From the NCBI GenBank assembly GCA_000169995.1, contig AAZW01000001.1:310001-374000 (forward strand): a DNA stretch of 64,000 bases, read 5' to 3'. Each line of letters opens with the position of its first letter. Position 1 is the first letter of the stretch. This stretch comes from Vibrionales bacterium SWAT-3 (GTDB lineage Bacteria; Pseudomonadota; Gammaproteobacteria; Enterobacterales; Vibrionaceae). Under the pieces are notes generated by a model that saw nothing but the letters and a program-made list of their open reading frames with translations, ran no database searches and was not told where the DNA came from. The translations under genes were made by a program, and so were the position numbers. Below, piece by piece: positions 21,713 through 32,006 of this stretch.

Positions 21713-22248
21713 TTAGCCAATAGCGCGAACTAGCTCCGCGATACCTTCCCAATCGCCCTTATCCATTTTGTCGGTAGGAACCATCCAAGTACCACCGCAG
21801 GCAACGACTGATTTCAGTGCTAAGTAAGAATCTACGTTAGCAGGGCTTACACCTCCTGTCGGCATAAAGTTAACTGGATACACTGCCGAAAGTGCTTTCA
21901 ACATAGCAACACCACCTGATGGCTCTGCAGGAAAAAACTTAAGTGTTTTAAGGCCCATCTCCATTGCTTGCTCAACCAAACTTGGGTTGTTGACACCCGG
22001 TACAATCGCAACGCCACGCTGCTGACAGTATTTTACCGTTGTCGGATTTAAGCCAGGGCTCACAATAAAATCAACTCTCGCATCAAACGAATCGACTCTG
22101 CTGCCGCGTCTGTACGAAACGTTACTTCTGCGCAAGGTAGGCCATTCTCTACCAACACTTTGGCAAGAGGAACCGCTTGGGCAACGTCGTTAATAGCGAT
22201 AACAGGAACAATTCGAGTGTCTCTGAGTCGCTGTTCAATAGTTTTCAT
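21713..22248 (-). pseudogene. eda: KDPG aldolase with an internal out-of-frame deletion
   Basis: The 5' frame (22248-22060) encodes MKTIEQRLRDTRIVPVIAI through EVTFRTDAAAESIRLMRE, including the catalytic Glu of EVTF. The 3' frame (from about 22082 to 21713) resumes at VDFIVSPGLNPTTVKYCQ and includes the Schiff-base Lys of LKFFPAEPSGG and the MPTGGV phosphate loop. Compared with the intact paralogue at 49861-50490, 25 residues including the GAG(T) loop are missing, and the frame shifts at the join. A deletion of about 76 bp explains both. The gene is the last of the bgl-PTS unit. Confidence 0.9.
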
Positions 22249-22279
22249 TATTCGTTTCTCTTATTTTAAGCTGGGAAGA

Positions 22280-23760
<1,481 letters not shown>

Positions 23761-23781
23761 GAATAAATTAATCAATTCTAA

Positions 23782-25260
23782 TTAAGAAGCGGACACCACA
23801 GTGGTCTTCTCTTCTGCCTTGCCAGCTTCTTTCTTTGCTGGCTCTGAAGTTATTTTCTCATCGGCATCATCTTCTGGAATATCTTCAAAGCCTAGAACTA
23901 GAGTTAGGACGAATGACAGCACGATAGACAATGCGATAAGCCCAAACACCCAAACGATGCTCATAGGGTCATTCACGTCAAAAAACTGCACGCTAGTAAA
24001 CAAGCTTGGCGCCGCCATTGAGTGACTCGCAAGGCCACCCATGCCCGCTAACGCACCTACAATAAAACCAGTAATCATTGTTGCGATCAGAGGGCGTTTC
24101 AGACGAACAAGCACACCGTACAATGCTGGTTCAGAGATACCCGCGAAAATAGCGGAAGCACCAGCGGCCAAGGAAGTTTGTTTCAGCGCGCTGTTCTTAG
24201 TTTTGTAAGCAACAGCAAGACACGCGCCACCCATACCGATATTGGCACCGATCTCTGATGGCATAACCATGCCTTCACGACCGGTTTCAGCAATAGTTTG
24301 AATAATGGTTGGCGTAAACACACGGTGCATACCAGTCAACACTAGTAACGGCCAAAGCGCGCCCATGATTGCAACCGACAACCAACCTAATGTGTCATGA
24401 ATTGTGTAAACAAGCGCTGATAGTGCCGTACCTACCCAAATACCAAATGGACCAATTAATACAATCGCAATTGGCGCCGCAATCAATACAATCAACATTG
24501 GTTTGAGGAAGTTTTTAGTTACCGCTGGCGTAATGCTATCCACCCAACGCTCAATGTAAGACAGTACCCAAGTCATGACTAACACAGGAATAACTGTGTA
24601 GGTGTACTTAACTGAAGTAATTGGAATACCGAAGAAATCAACGTGCTTGCCTTCTGCTGCTTGCGCCATCAATTCCATAAAATTTGGATGAATCAAGACA
24701 CCAGCAATCGCAATGGAAAGAGACATATTGGTCTTGAATTTGATCGATGCAGAAGCGGCAACCATAACTGGTAGGAAGAAGAAGGCACCGTCACCAATAG
24801 CTTTCAGAATAATTAAAGTAGGTGCGTTAGGCTCGACCCAACCTAGCATCTCTAGCACCATGGCTAGAAGTTTAACCATTGAGCCGCCAATGATTGCGGG
24901 GATAAGAGGCGACATAGTGCCAACCAATGCGTCTAACATTTTCGCACCAATTGATTTAGCCGTTAGTTTCTCTTTTTTAGCAGGAGCTTCTGACTCAACA
25001 GCACCTGCTAGATCGCAAAGCGCCATCACTTCCTTGTATGCATACGATACCTCGTTACCAATGATAACTTGTACTTTGTCACCATTATCAACAACACCCA
25101 TCACACCTTTCAGTGCTTTCAATTTGTTGATATCGACGCCATCTTGGCTGTGTAAAACGAATCGTAGTCGAGTCATACAGTGTGTCAGGGCTGCAACGTT
25201 TGTTTTGCCCCCAAGATGCTCAACAACAGATTTCGCAATTGCGCGGTAATCGTTGGCCAT
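23782..25260 (-). CDS. PTS EIIBC, glucose/sucrose/beta-glucoside family
   Basis: ATG 25260 with GGGGG upstream gives 492 residues; a TTG at 25272 is less likely. The order is IIB then IIC. The EIIB domain has the phosphorylatable Cys in LTHCMTRLRF (about residue 30). The IIC domain spans about residues 105-455 with roughly ten membrane segments and the GISEPALYGV substrate-site motif (GITEP-type). The C-terminal tail is charged and repetitive (Lys/Glu/Ala). No IIA domain is present, so phosphate probably comes from a IIA-Glc encoded elsewhere. It resembles the AscF/BglF type. It is divergent from gntK across two GntR-type operators. Confidence 0.94.
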   Translation of the reverse strand: MANDYRAIAKSVVEHLGGKTNVAALTHCMTRLRFVLHSQDGVDINKLKALKGVMGVVDNGDKVQVIIGNEVSYAYKEVMALCDLAGAVESEAPAKKEKLTAKSIGAKMLDALVGTMSPLIPAIIGGSMVKLLAMVLEMLGWVEPNAPTLIILKAIGDGAFFFLPVMVAASASIKFKTNMSLSIAIAGVLIHPNFMELMAQAAEGKHVDFFGIPITSVKYTYTVIPVLVMTWVLSYIERWVDSITPAVTKNFLKPMLIVLIAAPIAIVLIGPFGIWVGTALSALVYTIHDTLGWLSVAIMGALWPLLVLTGMHRVFTPTIIQTIAETGREGMVMPSEIGANIGMGGACLAVAYKTKNSALKQTSLAAGASAIFAGISEPALYGVLVRLKRPLIATMITGFIVGALAGMGGLASHSMAAPSLFTSVQFFDVNDPMSIVWVFGLIALSIVLSFVLTLVLGFEDIPEDDADEKITSEPAKKEAGKAEEKTTVVSAS

Positions 25261-25399
25261 TTTATCCCCCAAAGATCTCTTTTCAGTGATTTTTTAAACG
25301 CGAAATATAGTGAGATGTGACCATTTCTGAGTCAATACGGTGCAAAAACAACCACAATTGTTGTGAAATGTTGTTTTGTGTCCTTCATCACACTTCCTT

Positions 25400-25428
25400 A
25401 AGTTACCGGTAACATATTACCGATAACA
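25400..25428. promoter_or_regulatory. Two adjacent GntR(LacI-type) operators between PTS and gntK
   Basis: The first site, AAGTTACCGGTAACAT (25400-25415), contains the 12-bp palindrome GTTACCGGTAAC. The second, TATTACCGATAACA (25415-25428), repeats the same half-site pattern TTACCGxTAAC. Both match the E. coli GntR operator form (ATGTTA-N4-TAACAT) and the site before the repressor gene at 28921. Placed between divergent genes, they can control both transcription units. Confidence 0.85.
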
Positions 25429-25504
25429 CTTATAAGATAAAGCCATATTTTCAAGCGATGTTCAAAATTGAGATCACGCGCAAATTTGTAAAAAGGATTG
25501 AGTT

Positions 25505-26026
25505 ATGACTGGTAGTAGTGTCATCGTCATGGGAGTCAGTGCTTGTGGGAAGAGCACAGTAGGCGAGCAGTTGGCAAGAAGGCTTGGACGTAAGTTTATT
25601 GATGGTGACGACCTACATCCTCGAGCGAATATTCAAAAAATGGCATCAGGGCAACCTCTAAACGATGATGATCGCACCCCTTGGTTAGAGCGTGTGCGTG
25701 ATGCTGCTTATAGCTTAGAAAGCAAAAATGAACACGGCATTATCGTGTGCTCGGCCTTGAAGAAAAAATACCGTGACCAAATTCGAGAGGGAAACAAGAA
25801 CATTACCTTCCTGTTTCTCGATGGGGATATTGACCTAATCTTGCAGCGCATGCGCCAACGTCAAGGCCACTTCATGAAAGAGAACATGATTAAAAGCCAG
25901 TTTGAAGCGTTAGAAAGACCGGATAATGAAGCCGATACCGTCGTTATTAGCATTAATAGCGATATTGACAAGGTTGTTGATTGTGCGGCAATTGTTCTCT
26001 CTATGACTGATGAGGCCGTTTTATGA
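25505..26026 (+). CDS. gntK: Gluconokinase
   Basis: This 173-residue P-loop kinase phosphorylates gluconate to 6-phosphogluconate with ATP. It has the Walker A GVSACGKST (residues 10-18), DGDDLHP substrate region, NDDDRTPWL, CSALKKKYRD and the Q-R-x-x-x-R lid, in the order and length of GntK/IdnK. It overlaps the edd start by 4 bp (ATGA), so the two are translationally coupled. Two GntR-type operators lie upstream. There is no gluconate permease here, which implies that its gluconate arises inside the cell. Confidence 0.96.
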   Translation: MTGSSVIVMGVSACGKSTVGEQLARRLGRKFIDGDDLHPRANIQKMASGQPLNDDDRTPWLERVRDAAYSLESKNEHGIIVCSALKKKYRDQIREGNKNITFLFLDGDIDLILQRMRQRQGHFMKENMIKSQFEALERPDNEADTVVISINSDIDKVVDCAAIVLSMTDEAVL

Positions 26027-27819
26027 TCCACCCAATGATCCAAGCGGTTACTCAGCGATTGCTCGATCGCAGTACAGTGACTCGTCAAGAATTTTTAAGC
26101 CGAACTCAGCAACAGGTCTCGGCAGGTAAAGGGGGGAAAGGGCTCTCTTGTGGCAACTTGGCTCATGCTGTCGCCGCTTCTTGTTCCGATGAGAAACGAT
26201 CCATCCTAGATCTGACTAAATCTAATGTGGCGTTAATCAGCTCTTACAACGATATGTTAAGCGCCCACCAGCCCTATCAGCACTATCCTGATCAGATCAA
26301 AAAGGCGTTAGCTAAGTTCGGCCATACCTCTCAAGTAGCGGGTTGTGTACCAGCAATGTGTGATGGAGTAACTCAAGGGCAACCAGGCATGGATATGTCT
26401 TTGTTTTCAAGAGACTTAATTGCTCAGTCCACGGCTATGTCGCTCAGCCATAACGTTTTTGATTCCACACTATTACTTGGAATCTGCGATAAAATCGCCC
26501 CAGGACAGTTAATGGGAGCACTCTCCTTTGCACACCTGCCAACCGCTTTTGTTCCAGCAGGATTAATGGCAACCGGGATTAGCAATGAAGAGAAAGTAAA
26601 CGTCCGCCAAGAGTATGCTGCAGGTAAAGTAGGTAAAAATGCCTTACTGGATATGGAGTGCAACGCTTATCACTCCGCTGGTACATGTACATTTTACGGC
26701 ACCGCGAACACTAATCAGCTCGTATTCGAAGCAATGGGCTTGATGCTACCGGGCTCTGCGTTTATCCACCCTGACTCCGAATTACGCGCGCGATTAACTC
26801 AGCACGCTGCAATCGAGATAGCCTCGATGACACCACAAGCTGCAAATTTCCGCCCGCTCTCTGAAGTCTTTACCGCTAAAAGCCTAATCAATGGCATTGT
26901 TGCTCTACTCGCCTCAGGTGGCAGCACTAACCACAGCATTCACATGGTCGCGGTCGCTCGTGCTGCTGGGTTTATTCTCACTTGGCAAGACATCAGCGAT
27001 TTATCCGAAGTCGTTCCTTTACTTGCAAGAGTTTATCCAAATGGTCCAGCTGACATGAATGCATTCCAAGCGGCAGGCGGAGTTCCAGCATTGTTACATC
27101 GTCTGAACCAAGACAACCTGCTGCATCGTGATGTCACACCAACCTTTGGATCGTTTGAAGAACAAATGACAATTCCTGAGCTTGAAGATGGACGGCTGAT
27201 TTGGCGAACGTGTGAACAATCAGCAGACCACGACGTCATCGCGGGGCCGGAACACGTCTTTCAAGCAACAGGTGGAACACGAGTGCTTTCTGGAAACCTA
27301 GGCAACGCAGTCATTAAAGTCTCAGCTGTCGCCGAAGAACAGCGTGTAATAGAGGCTCCAGCAGTGGTTTTCGACTGTCAACATAAGGTGGAAGCCGCCT
27401 ATCAGAGAGGCGAACTCAATAAAGAGTGTATCGTTGTAGTGATAAACAATGGACCTGCAGCAAACGGGATGCCGGAACTGCATAAGCTCATGCCTATTCT
27501 TGGCAACATACAAAAACAGGGGTTTAAAGTCGCTCTGGTTACTGATGGTCGCCTCTCTGGTGCCTCTGGGAAAATACCATCTGCGATTCATGTCTCGCCG
27601 GAGGCCATTCGAGGTGGAGCAATTGGACTTGTCAGGGACGGGGATATCTTGCGCCTAGATTGCGCGACTGGCGAACTCAATAACCTCAGCGATATGCAGG
27701 CTCGCCAAGCGAGAGGGTTTGAGGCAGACGCCAACCAACAAACTATGGGGCGCAACCTATTTAGCGTGATGCGCCAAAGCGTTTCGAGTGCAGAACAAGG
27801 GGCGAGTTTTATCGTCTAA
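26023..27819 (+). CDS. edd: 6-phosphogluconate dehydratase
   Basis: This 598-residue [4Fe-4S] dehydratase of the IlvD/Edd family converts 6-phosphogluconate to 2-keto-3-deoxy-6-phosphogluconate. It is close to E. coli Edd in length and motifs: [10 protein letters not shown], cluster cysteines in [13 protein letters not shown] and [43 protein letters not shown] and [19 protein letters not shown]. The start overlaps gntK by 4 bp. It is the second step of the Entner-Doudoroff route supplied by GntK; the local aldolase gene is deleted. Confidence 0.97.
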   Translation: MIHPMIQAVTQRLLDRSTVTRQEFLSRTQQQVSAGKGGKGLSCGNLAHAVAASCSDEKRSILDLTKSNVALISSYNDMLSAHQPYQHYPDQIKKALAKFGHTSQVAGCVPAMCDGVTQGQPGMDMSLFSRDLIAQSTAMSLSHNVFDSTLLLGICDKIAPGQLMGALSFAHLPTAFVPAGLMATGISNEEKVNVRQEYAAGKVGKNALLDMECNAYHSAGTCTFYGTANTNQLVFEAMGLMLPGSAFIHPDSELRARLTQHAAIEIASMTPQAANFRPLSEVFTAKSLINGIVALLASGGSTNHSIHMVAVARAAGFILTWQDISDLSEVVPLLARVYPNGPADMNAFQAAGGVPALLHRLNQDNLLHRDVTPTFGSFEEQMTIPELEDGRLIWRTCEQSADHDVIAGPEHVFQATGGTRVLSGNLGNAVIKVSAVAEEQRVIEAPAVVFDCQHKVEAAYQRGELNKECIVVVINNGPAANGMPELHKLMPILGNIQKQGFKVALVTDGRLSGASGKIPSAIHVSPEAIRGGAIGLVRDGDILRLDCATGELNNLSDMQARQARGFEADANQQTMGRNLFSVMRQSVSSAEQGASFIV

Positions 27820-27850
27820 CTGTGTTATCGCTTAAATGTAAAAGCAAAAG

Positions 27851-27867
27851 AGGCATCATTTCGATGC
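27851..27867. terminator. Hairpin between edd and the repressor gene
   Basis: The stem GGCATC/GATGCC (27851-27856 with 27862-27867) has A-rich left and T-containing right flanks and lies between convergent genes. Confidence 0.5.
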
Positions 27868-27892
27868 CCCTTTCGGTTTCCACGATGCTTGG

Positions 27893-28900
27893 TTAAACGC
27901 TTTCGCCATCAGTGATGCGATAGCCCATATCCACTACCGTTTCCACGACCGGCTCACCTTTCAATCGGGTAAGCAGTAGCTCGGCACTTTTCTTACCTAT
28001 TTCATAACGTGGCGTATCCACACTGGTCAGTTTTGGGCGTATCGTTTGACCGATATCTAACGCGTTATAGCCCACAACAGATAGCTGTTGCGGCACTTGG
28101 ATTCCACGTTGCTGGGCAATGAGTAAGGTACCTATCGCGATGTCATCATTGGTACAGAACACGCCATCTAGATCTGGGGAATCCGCAAGAGCGCGCTCAA
28201 GCAGATCCTCAGCCAAAGAGAAGTTTGAGTGCTGTTCAGTCAACACGTGCTTAGGCTCTAATCCAGCCTCATGCATCGCTTTGTCATAGCCTTGCAAACG
28301 CAGCTTAGTTCGCGCATCCAGTCGTGCGCCAAAGTAAGCAATAGAGCGCTTACCGGCTTCAATCATGCGCTTCACGACGTGATAAGAAGCATCGATGTGG
28401 TCTAAGCCGACAACCATATCAATCGGGTTACTCGGCAATTCCATGGTTTCAACCACAGAGACCCCAGAGTTCTTAATCATCTGTAACGTGCGAGGTGTGT
28501 GGTGGCTTTCTGTCAATATCAACCCATCAACTTGATACGAAAGCAGCGAAGCAATTTTTTCCTCTTCTTCCACAGCATCATAGCTAAAGTGAGCGAGCAA
28601 CGTTTCGTAGCCGTTCTCTTTGGTAACCGTTTCGATACCTTGAACAAAAGCCGCGAAGATTTGGTTAGATAGAGAAGGAAGTAAGATACCGATCGCTTTG
28701 CTCGACGACTTTGAGAGCATCGCTGGTGCTTTGTTTTCGATATAGCCCATCTCTTCAATAACCGCCGCAATTTTCACGCGAGTTTTGGCTGCAACTGAGT
28801 CGGGGTTGCGCATGTAACGAGAGACGGTCATCTTGGTGACGCCTACTTTGTCTGCCACATCTTGAAGTGTGGTTCGAGTTTTCTTGTGCTGTTCTGTCAT
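27893..28900 (-). CDS. gntR: LacI-family gluconate repressor GntR
   Basis: The 335-residue repressor matches E. coli GntR along its length. The HTH is at residues 11-30 (LQDVADKVGVTKMTVSRYMRNP), followed by MLSKSSSKAIGILLPSLSNQIFA, VDGLILTESHHTPRTLQMI, VFCTNDDIAIG and a C-terminal effector half. Its expected inducer is gluconate or 6-phosphogluconate. An operator at 28921-28936 in front of its own gene and a pair at 25400-25428 place gntR, gntK-edd and the PTS-bgl-eda unit in one regulon. This links beta-glucoside uptake to a gluconate signal. Confidence 0.94.
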   Translation of the reverse strand: MTEQHKKTRTTLQDVADKVGVTKMTVSRYMRNPDSVAAKTRVKIAAVIEEMGYIENKAPAMLSKSSSKAIGILLPSLSNQIFAAFVQGIETVTKENGYETLLAHFSYDAVEEEEKIASLLSYQVDGLILTESHHTPRTLQMIKNSGVSVVETMELPSNPIDMVVGLDHIDASYHVVKRMIEAGKRSIAYFGARLDARTKLRLQGYDKAMHEAGLEPKHVLTEQHSNFSLAEDLLERALADSPDLDGVFCTNDDIAIGTLLIAQQRGIQVPQQLSVVGYNALDIGQTIRPKLTSVDTPRYEIGKKSAELLLTRLKGEPVVETVVDMGYRITDGESV

Positions 28901-28920
28901 AACTGTTTGAACTCTTTATT

Positions 28921-28936
28921 ATGTTACAAGTAACAT
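28921..28936. promoter_or_regulatory. GntR operator before its own gene
   Basis: ATGTTACAAGTAACAT is a 16-bp palindrome except for its two central bases, 21 bases upstream of the repressor start. It matches the pair at 25400-25428 and implies autoregulation. Confidence 0.87.
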
Positions 28937-29044
28937 TATAAAGTTTCCGCTCCCCCAAGTTCAACCTATTCATTTTCATCAACACATAGTTTTGAACTTT
29001 TTCGTAGCCTTACTCGTTCGTATAGCACAGGCAAAAAACTGGCA

Positions 29045-29746
29045 CTACGCGTACTTGATAAAAGCTTGGCTCAGCTGCTGAAAGAGTGAGTCTACATTGG
29101 GCATGGGCGTCACATGCTCAGACAACAGAGTATGAACGTGCGGCTCTACAACGGTTGGATTGCCACAAATCTGATTATAAAAGTTCACGGGTGCAACGAT
29201 GTGTTCTAAGTCTGCACCTAACAAGATACAGGCTTGGGAAAGTACGATTTGACCGCCCCCTCGTTTCAGCAACACACGCTGAGCCGTACCCACTATTTTT
29301 TGCTTGTTGATGTTGAGATTGTAATCGCCATCGCAATAAGAACCGGGAGTCGCATGCACCTCCACATCAACGCCTAACTCTTTAAAAAATTGAGTTAAAA
29401 CATCACATAAATGCAGATAGGCTTTTTGAATATTGTAGGCTTCATCGCTCGGCCAGTGATAAATGTGCGACAAGTTAATCACGCCCGGTAGCTGGGGAAC
29501 GGGAGCACCACCCGTTTTACGCGAAGAGAGTTGCCAACCTTGAGCCTCAAGCTGCTTTCTAGATTCCAACGTCACTGGCCACTTTTTACCTGCAGGCAAA
29601 ACAAGTGTCGGCGTTTTGGCTTGCCACAACATTAAGGCTTGTCCAATCTCACCATTCTGTATCTGCTGCAATAGCTCATCTTCTTTTTCAAACGCACGAT
29701 CAACATCAATGTGCGGGTAACGCACGAGCTTATTCGTTAACTTCAA
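29045..29746 (-). CDS. Lipoate-protein ligase A family protein
   Basis: The 233-residue protein has the BPL/LplA/LipB fold: the RKTGGAPVPQLPGVINLS motif (equivalent to the R-R-x-G-G-G-x-V lipoyl-binding loop), PGSYCDGDYNLNINKQKIVGTAQR with the catalytic Lys region, and a Gly-rich RGGGQIVLSQACIL strand. Members ligate or transfer lipoate or octanoate to carrier domains. It is shorter than E. coli LplA (no C-terminal accessory domain), so it could be an octanoyl/lipoyl transferase-like member. It stands alone. Confidence 0.85.
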   Translation of the reverse strand: MKLTNKLVRYPHIDVDRAFEKEDELLQQIQNGEIGQALMLWQAKTPTLVLPAGKKWPVTLESRKQLEAQGWQLSSRKTGGAPVPQLPGVINLSHIYHWPSDEAYNIQKAYLHLCDVLTQFFKELGVDVEVHATPGSYCDGDYNLNINKQKIVGTAQRVLLKRGGGQIVLSQACILLGADLEHIVAPVNFYNQICGNPTVVEPHVHTLLSEHVTPMPNVDSLFQQLSQAFIKYA

Positions 29747-29974
29747 TGCACTTTCCTCTACAGCTTGTTGGGTTTAGGTCAATCATTGGCACTAAATTAA
29801 TAATATATCCCCCAAATCCAATACAAAATAGCGCCAGAGGCTCAATATTTTATTATTCCTATCTAGGCAGTATCGGCTTAGTTAAGAACCTCGCGCTTGG
29901 ACAGCTTTAGTCAAGCAAGGTTGTCTGATATGGTGGTGGCAGAACTTCAGCAATTGTTTTAGATAGTATTGAAT

Positions 29975-30874
29975 ATGAAAACACTCACCATACTTGATGG
30001 CGGCATGGGCCGAGAACTCAAAGAGATTGGCGCGCCGTTCTCACAGCCTCTTTGGAGTGCTCAAGCTCTGATTGAAGCCCCAGATTTTGTTAGCCAAGCG
30101 CACCAAAACTTTATCGATGCAGGCGCTGAAATCATAATTACCAACAGCTATGCGTGTGTGCCTTTTCATTTGGGTGAAGAACTGTTCGCACAAAGAGGAT
30201 TCGAGCTAGCAGCGCTGTCTGGCGAATTAGCTAGAGCAGTTGCTGACCAAGCGTCTCAAGCGGTCAAAGTGGCTGGCTCTATTCCACCACCATTTGGTAG
30301 CTACCGACCTGACTTATTCAAAATCGAACAAGCGGCATCTATCATTCAAACCCTCTACGATGCACAAGAACCAAATATCGATCTGTGGTTGGTAGAAACC
30401 CTATGCAGCGTGCAAGAGTTTGAATCCATTCATGGGGTACTCAAGCAATCAACGAAACCGTGTTACTACGCCTTTAGCTTAGAAGATACCAAAGGCGACT
30501 CTGCATCTATTCGATCTGGTGAGAGCGTAAAAGAAGCCGTCAAGCTGGTTTGCCAGTCTAACGCGACAGGCATCATGTTTAACTGCTCGGTACCGGAAGT
30601 GATGGATCAAGCGATTATCGATACCAAACAGGTAATGGATGAGTTAGGTCAAGATCTAGAAATCGGTGTCTATGCAAATAACTTTGCTCCGATCAGCAGT
30701 GAACATGAAGCGAATGACATGCTTCAAGAAATGCGCGAGTTAGATGGCCAAGGTTACTTGACCTATGCAAAACGCTGGCATGCCCTTGGCGCGAATATTA
30801 TTGGCGGGTGTTGCGGCATCGGACCAAAACATATTAAAGCCCTATCAGATTGGAAGCGTTCCACACAAAGCTAA
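29975..30874 (+). CDS. Homocysteine S-methyltransferase family protein
   Basis: This 299-residue zinc-dependent methyltransferase is of the MmuM/YitJ-N type. It begins TILDGGMGRELKEIGAP, the hallmark of the family. The zinc ligands are the Cys in GIMFNCSVPEV and the Cys pair in IIGGCCGIGPKHI near the C terminus. Members remethylate homocysteine using S-methylmethionine or related donors. No S-methylmethionine permease (mmuP) is adjacent. ATG 29975 was chosen over the TTG at 29969. A strong hairpin follows at 30901. Confidence 0.92.
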   Translation: MKTLTILDGGMGRELKEIGAPFSQPLWSAQALIEAPDFVSQAHQNFIDAGAEIIITNSYACVPFHLGEELFAQRGFELAALSGELARAVADQASQAVKVAGSIPPPFGSYRPDLFKIEQAASIIQTLYDAQEPNIDLWLVETLCSVQEFESIHGVLKQSTKPCYYAFSLEDTKGDSASIRSGESVKEAVKLVCQSNATGIMFNCSVPEVMDQAIIDTKQVMDELGQDLEIGVYANNFAPISSEHEANDMLQEMRELDGQGYLTYAKRWHALGANIIGGCCGIGPKHIKALSDWKRSTQS

Positions 30875-30900
30875 AACACCTCTTCGATTGAAATAACAAA

Positions 30901-30934
30901 AATAGAGAACAGATTGAAAGATCTGTTCTCTATT
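30901..30934 (+). terminator. Strong hairpin after the homocysteine methyltransferase gene
   Basis: A perfect 14-bp stem (30901-30914 with 30921-30934) with a 6-base loop is followed by TGTATG. It separates this gene from the Gfo/Idh/MocA gene 50 bases later. Confidence 0.75.
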
Positions 30935-30986
30935 TGTATGTGAGCCCACTGAGTACACTGGAACAAAACAACGATTGGAGTAAGTG

Positions 30987-31997
30987 ATGAGTGACACGCA
31001 ACGTAAGATTAAATGGGGTATCGCAGGGCTCGGCAATATCGCGAATAGATTCGCAACAGCGCTAACAGAGCACTGCTCATTTGGCGAACTCTACGCGGTG
31101 TCAGCACGCGACCAATCAAGAGCGGCTCTTTTTGCTAATAAGTTTGATTGCGATAAAGCTTATGGTTCTTATGAAGCCATGGCTCAAGATCACGATGTTG
31201 AAGCAGTGTACATTGCCACAGTACACCCGTATCACAAACCTCTAGCCAAACTATTTCTAAGCCATAATAAGCACGTCTTGGTAGAAAAACCTGCTTTTAC
31301 CAACCTTGGTGATTGGTTAGAAATGAAAGCCCTGGCAGAACAAAATGGCGTAATGTTGCTAGAGGCAATGAAGACCGTCGTATTCCCAGCTTATCGCGAG
31401 CTTACATCGTTTTTAACCAGCAACCAGATTAAGCTTGATTCGATAGAAGCCAGCTTTGGTAATGAGCACGACTACGACCCTAACCTGTTTATCTTCAACC
31501 CGGATTTAGCCGGCGGGGCAACACTTGATGTTGGAGTGTATGGTCTGTGGTTCTTCTACGATTTATGTCGCACTCTTGAGATTACGCCTTCTCTACCTAA
31601 AGTCGAAATGTCGAGCCTCTATGAAGGTTCGAATGTAGATACCGATTCATGCTTCCAGTTCTCTGGAGGGATCAACGCGACCATATCAGCTTCGACGGTA
31701 AGAAACTTGCCACGCGCAGCGCGATTAACAGGCCCAGATATCGCCATTACGATTAAAGAGAAGTGGTGGAACCCAGCCCATATAACGGTGGAGTACAAAC
31801 AAGAAACCTTCACCATCGAGCACCCTATTCAAGGTAATGGGTTCGAGTATCAAATCGAGCACTTCTCGCAACTTGTATTAGAGGGAAAACTTGAGTCTGA
31901 TATCCTAAACTCAAAGATAAGTGCACAGGTTCTTGAAACCATGGAAAAAGCACTCGCTGATGCCGGCTACCAACACTTAACTCAACCTAACATTTAG
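30987..31997 (+). CDS. Gfo/Idh/MocA-family oxidoreductase
   Basis: The 336-residue NAD(P)-dependent enzyme has an N-terminal Rossmann fold (KWGIAGLGNIANRFATAL, residues 8-25), the VEKPAF motif (about residue 94) that carries the active-site Lys, and a C-terminal alpha/beta domain with GGATLDVGVYGLWF. The family oxidises or reduces sugars and inositols. ATG 30987 is preceded by GGAG. The SgrR-like regulator gene starts 9 bases after its stop, so the two are probably co-transcribed and the regulator may respond to its substrate or product. Confidence 0.93.
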   Translation: MSDTQRKIKWGIAGLGNIANRFATALTEHCSFGELYAVSARDQSRAALFANKFDCDKAYGSYEAMAQDHDVEAVYIATVHPYHKPLAKLFLSHNKHVLVEKPAFTNLGDWLEMKALAEQNGVMLLEAMKTVVFPAYRELTSFLTSNQIKLDSIEASFGNEHDYDPNLFIFNPDLAGGATLDVGVYGLWFFYDLCRTLEITPSLPKVEMSSLYEGSNVDTDSCFQFSGGINATISASTVRNLPRAARLTGPDIAITIKEKWWNPAHITVEYKQETFTIEHPIQGNGFEYQIEHFSQLVLEGKLESDILNSKISAQVLETMEKALADAGYQHLTQPNI

Positions 31998-32006
31998 GAA
32001 TTCGAA

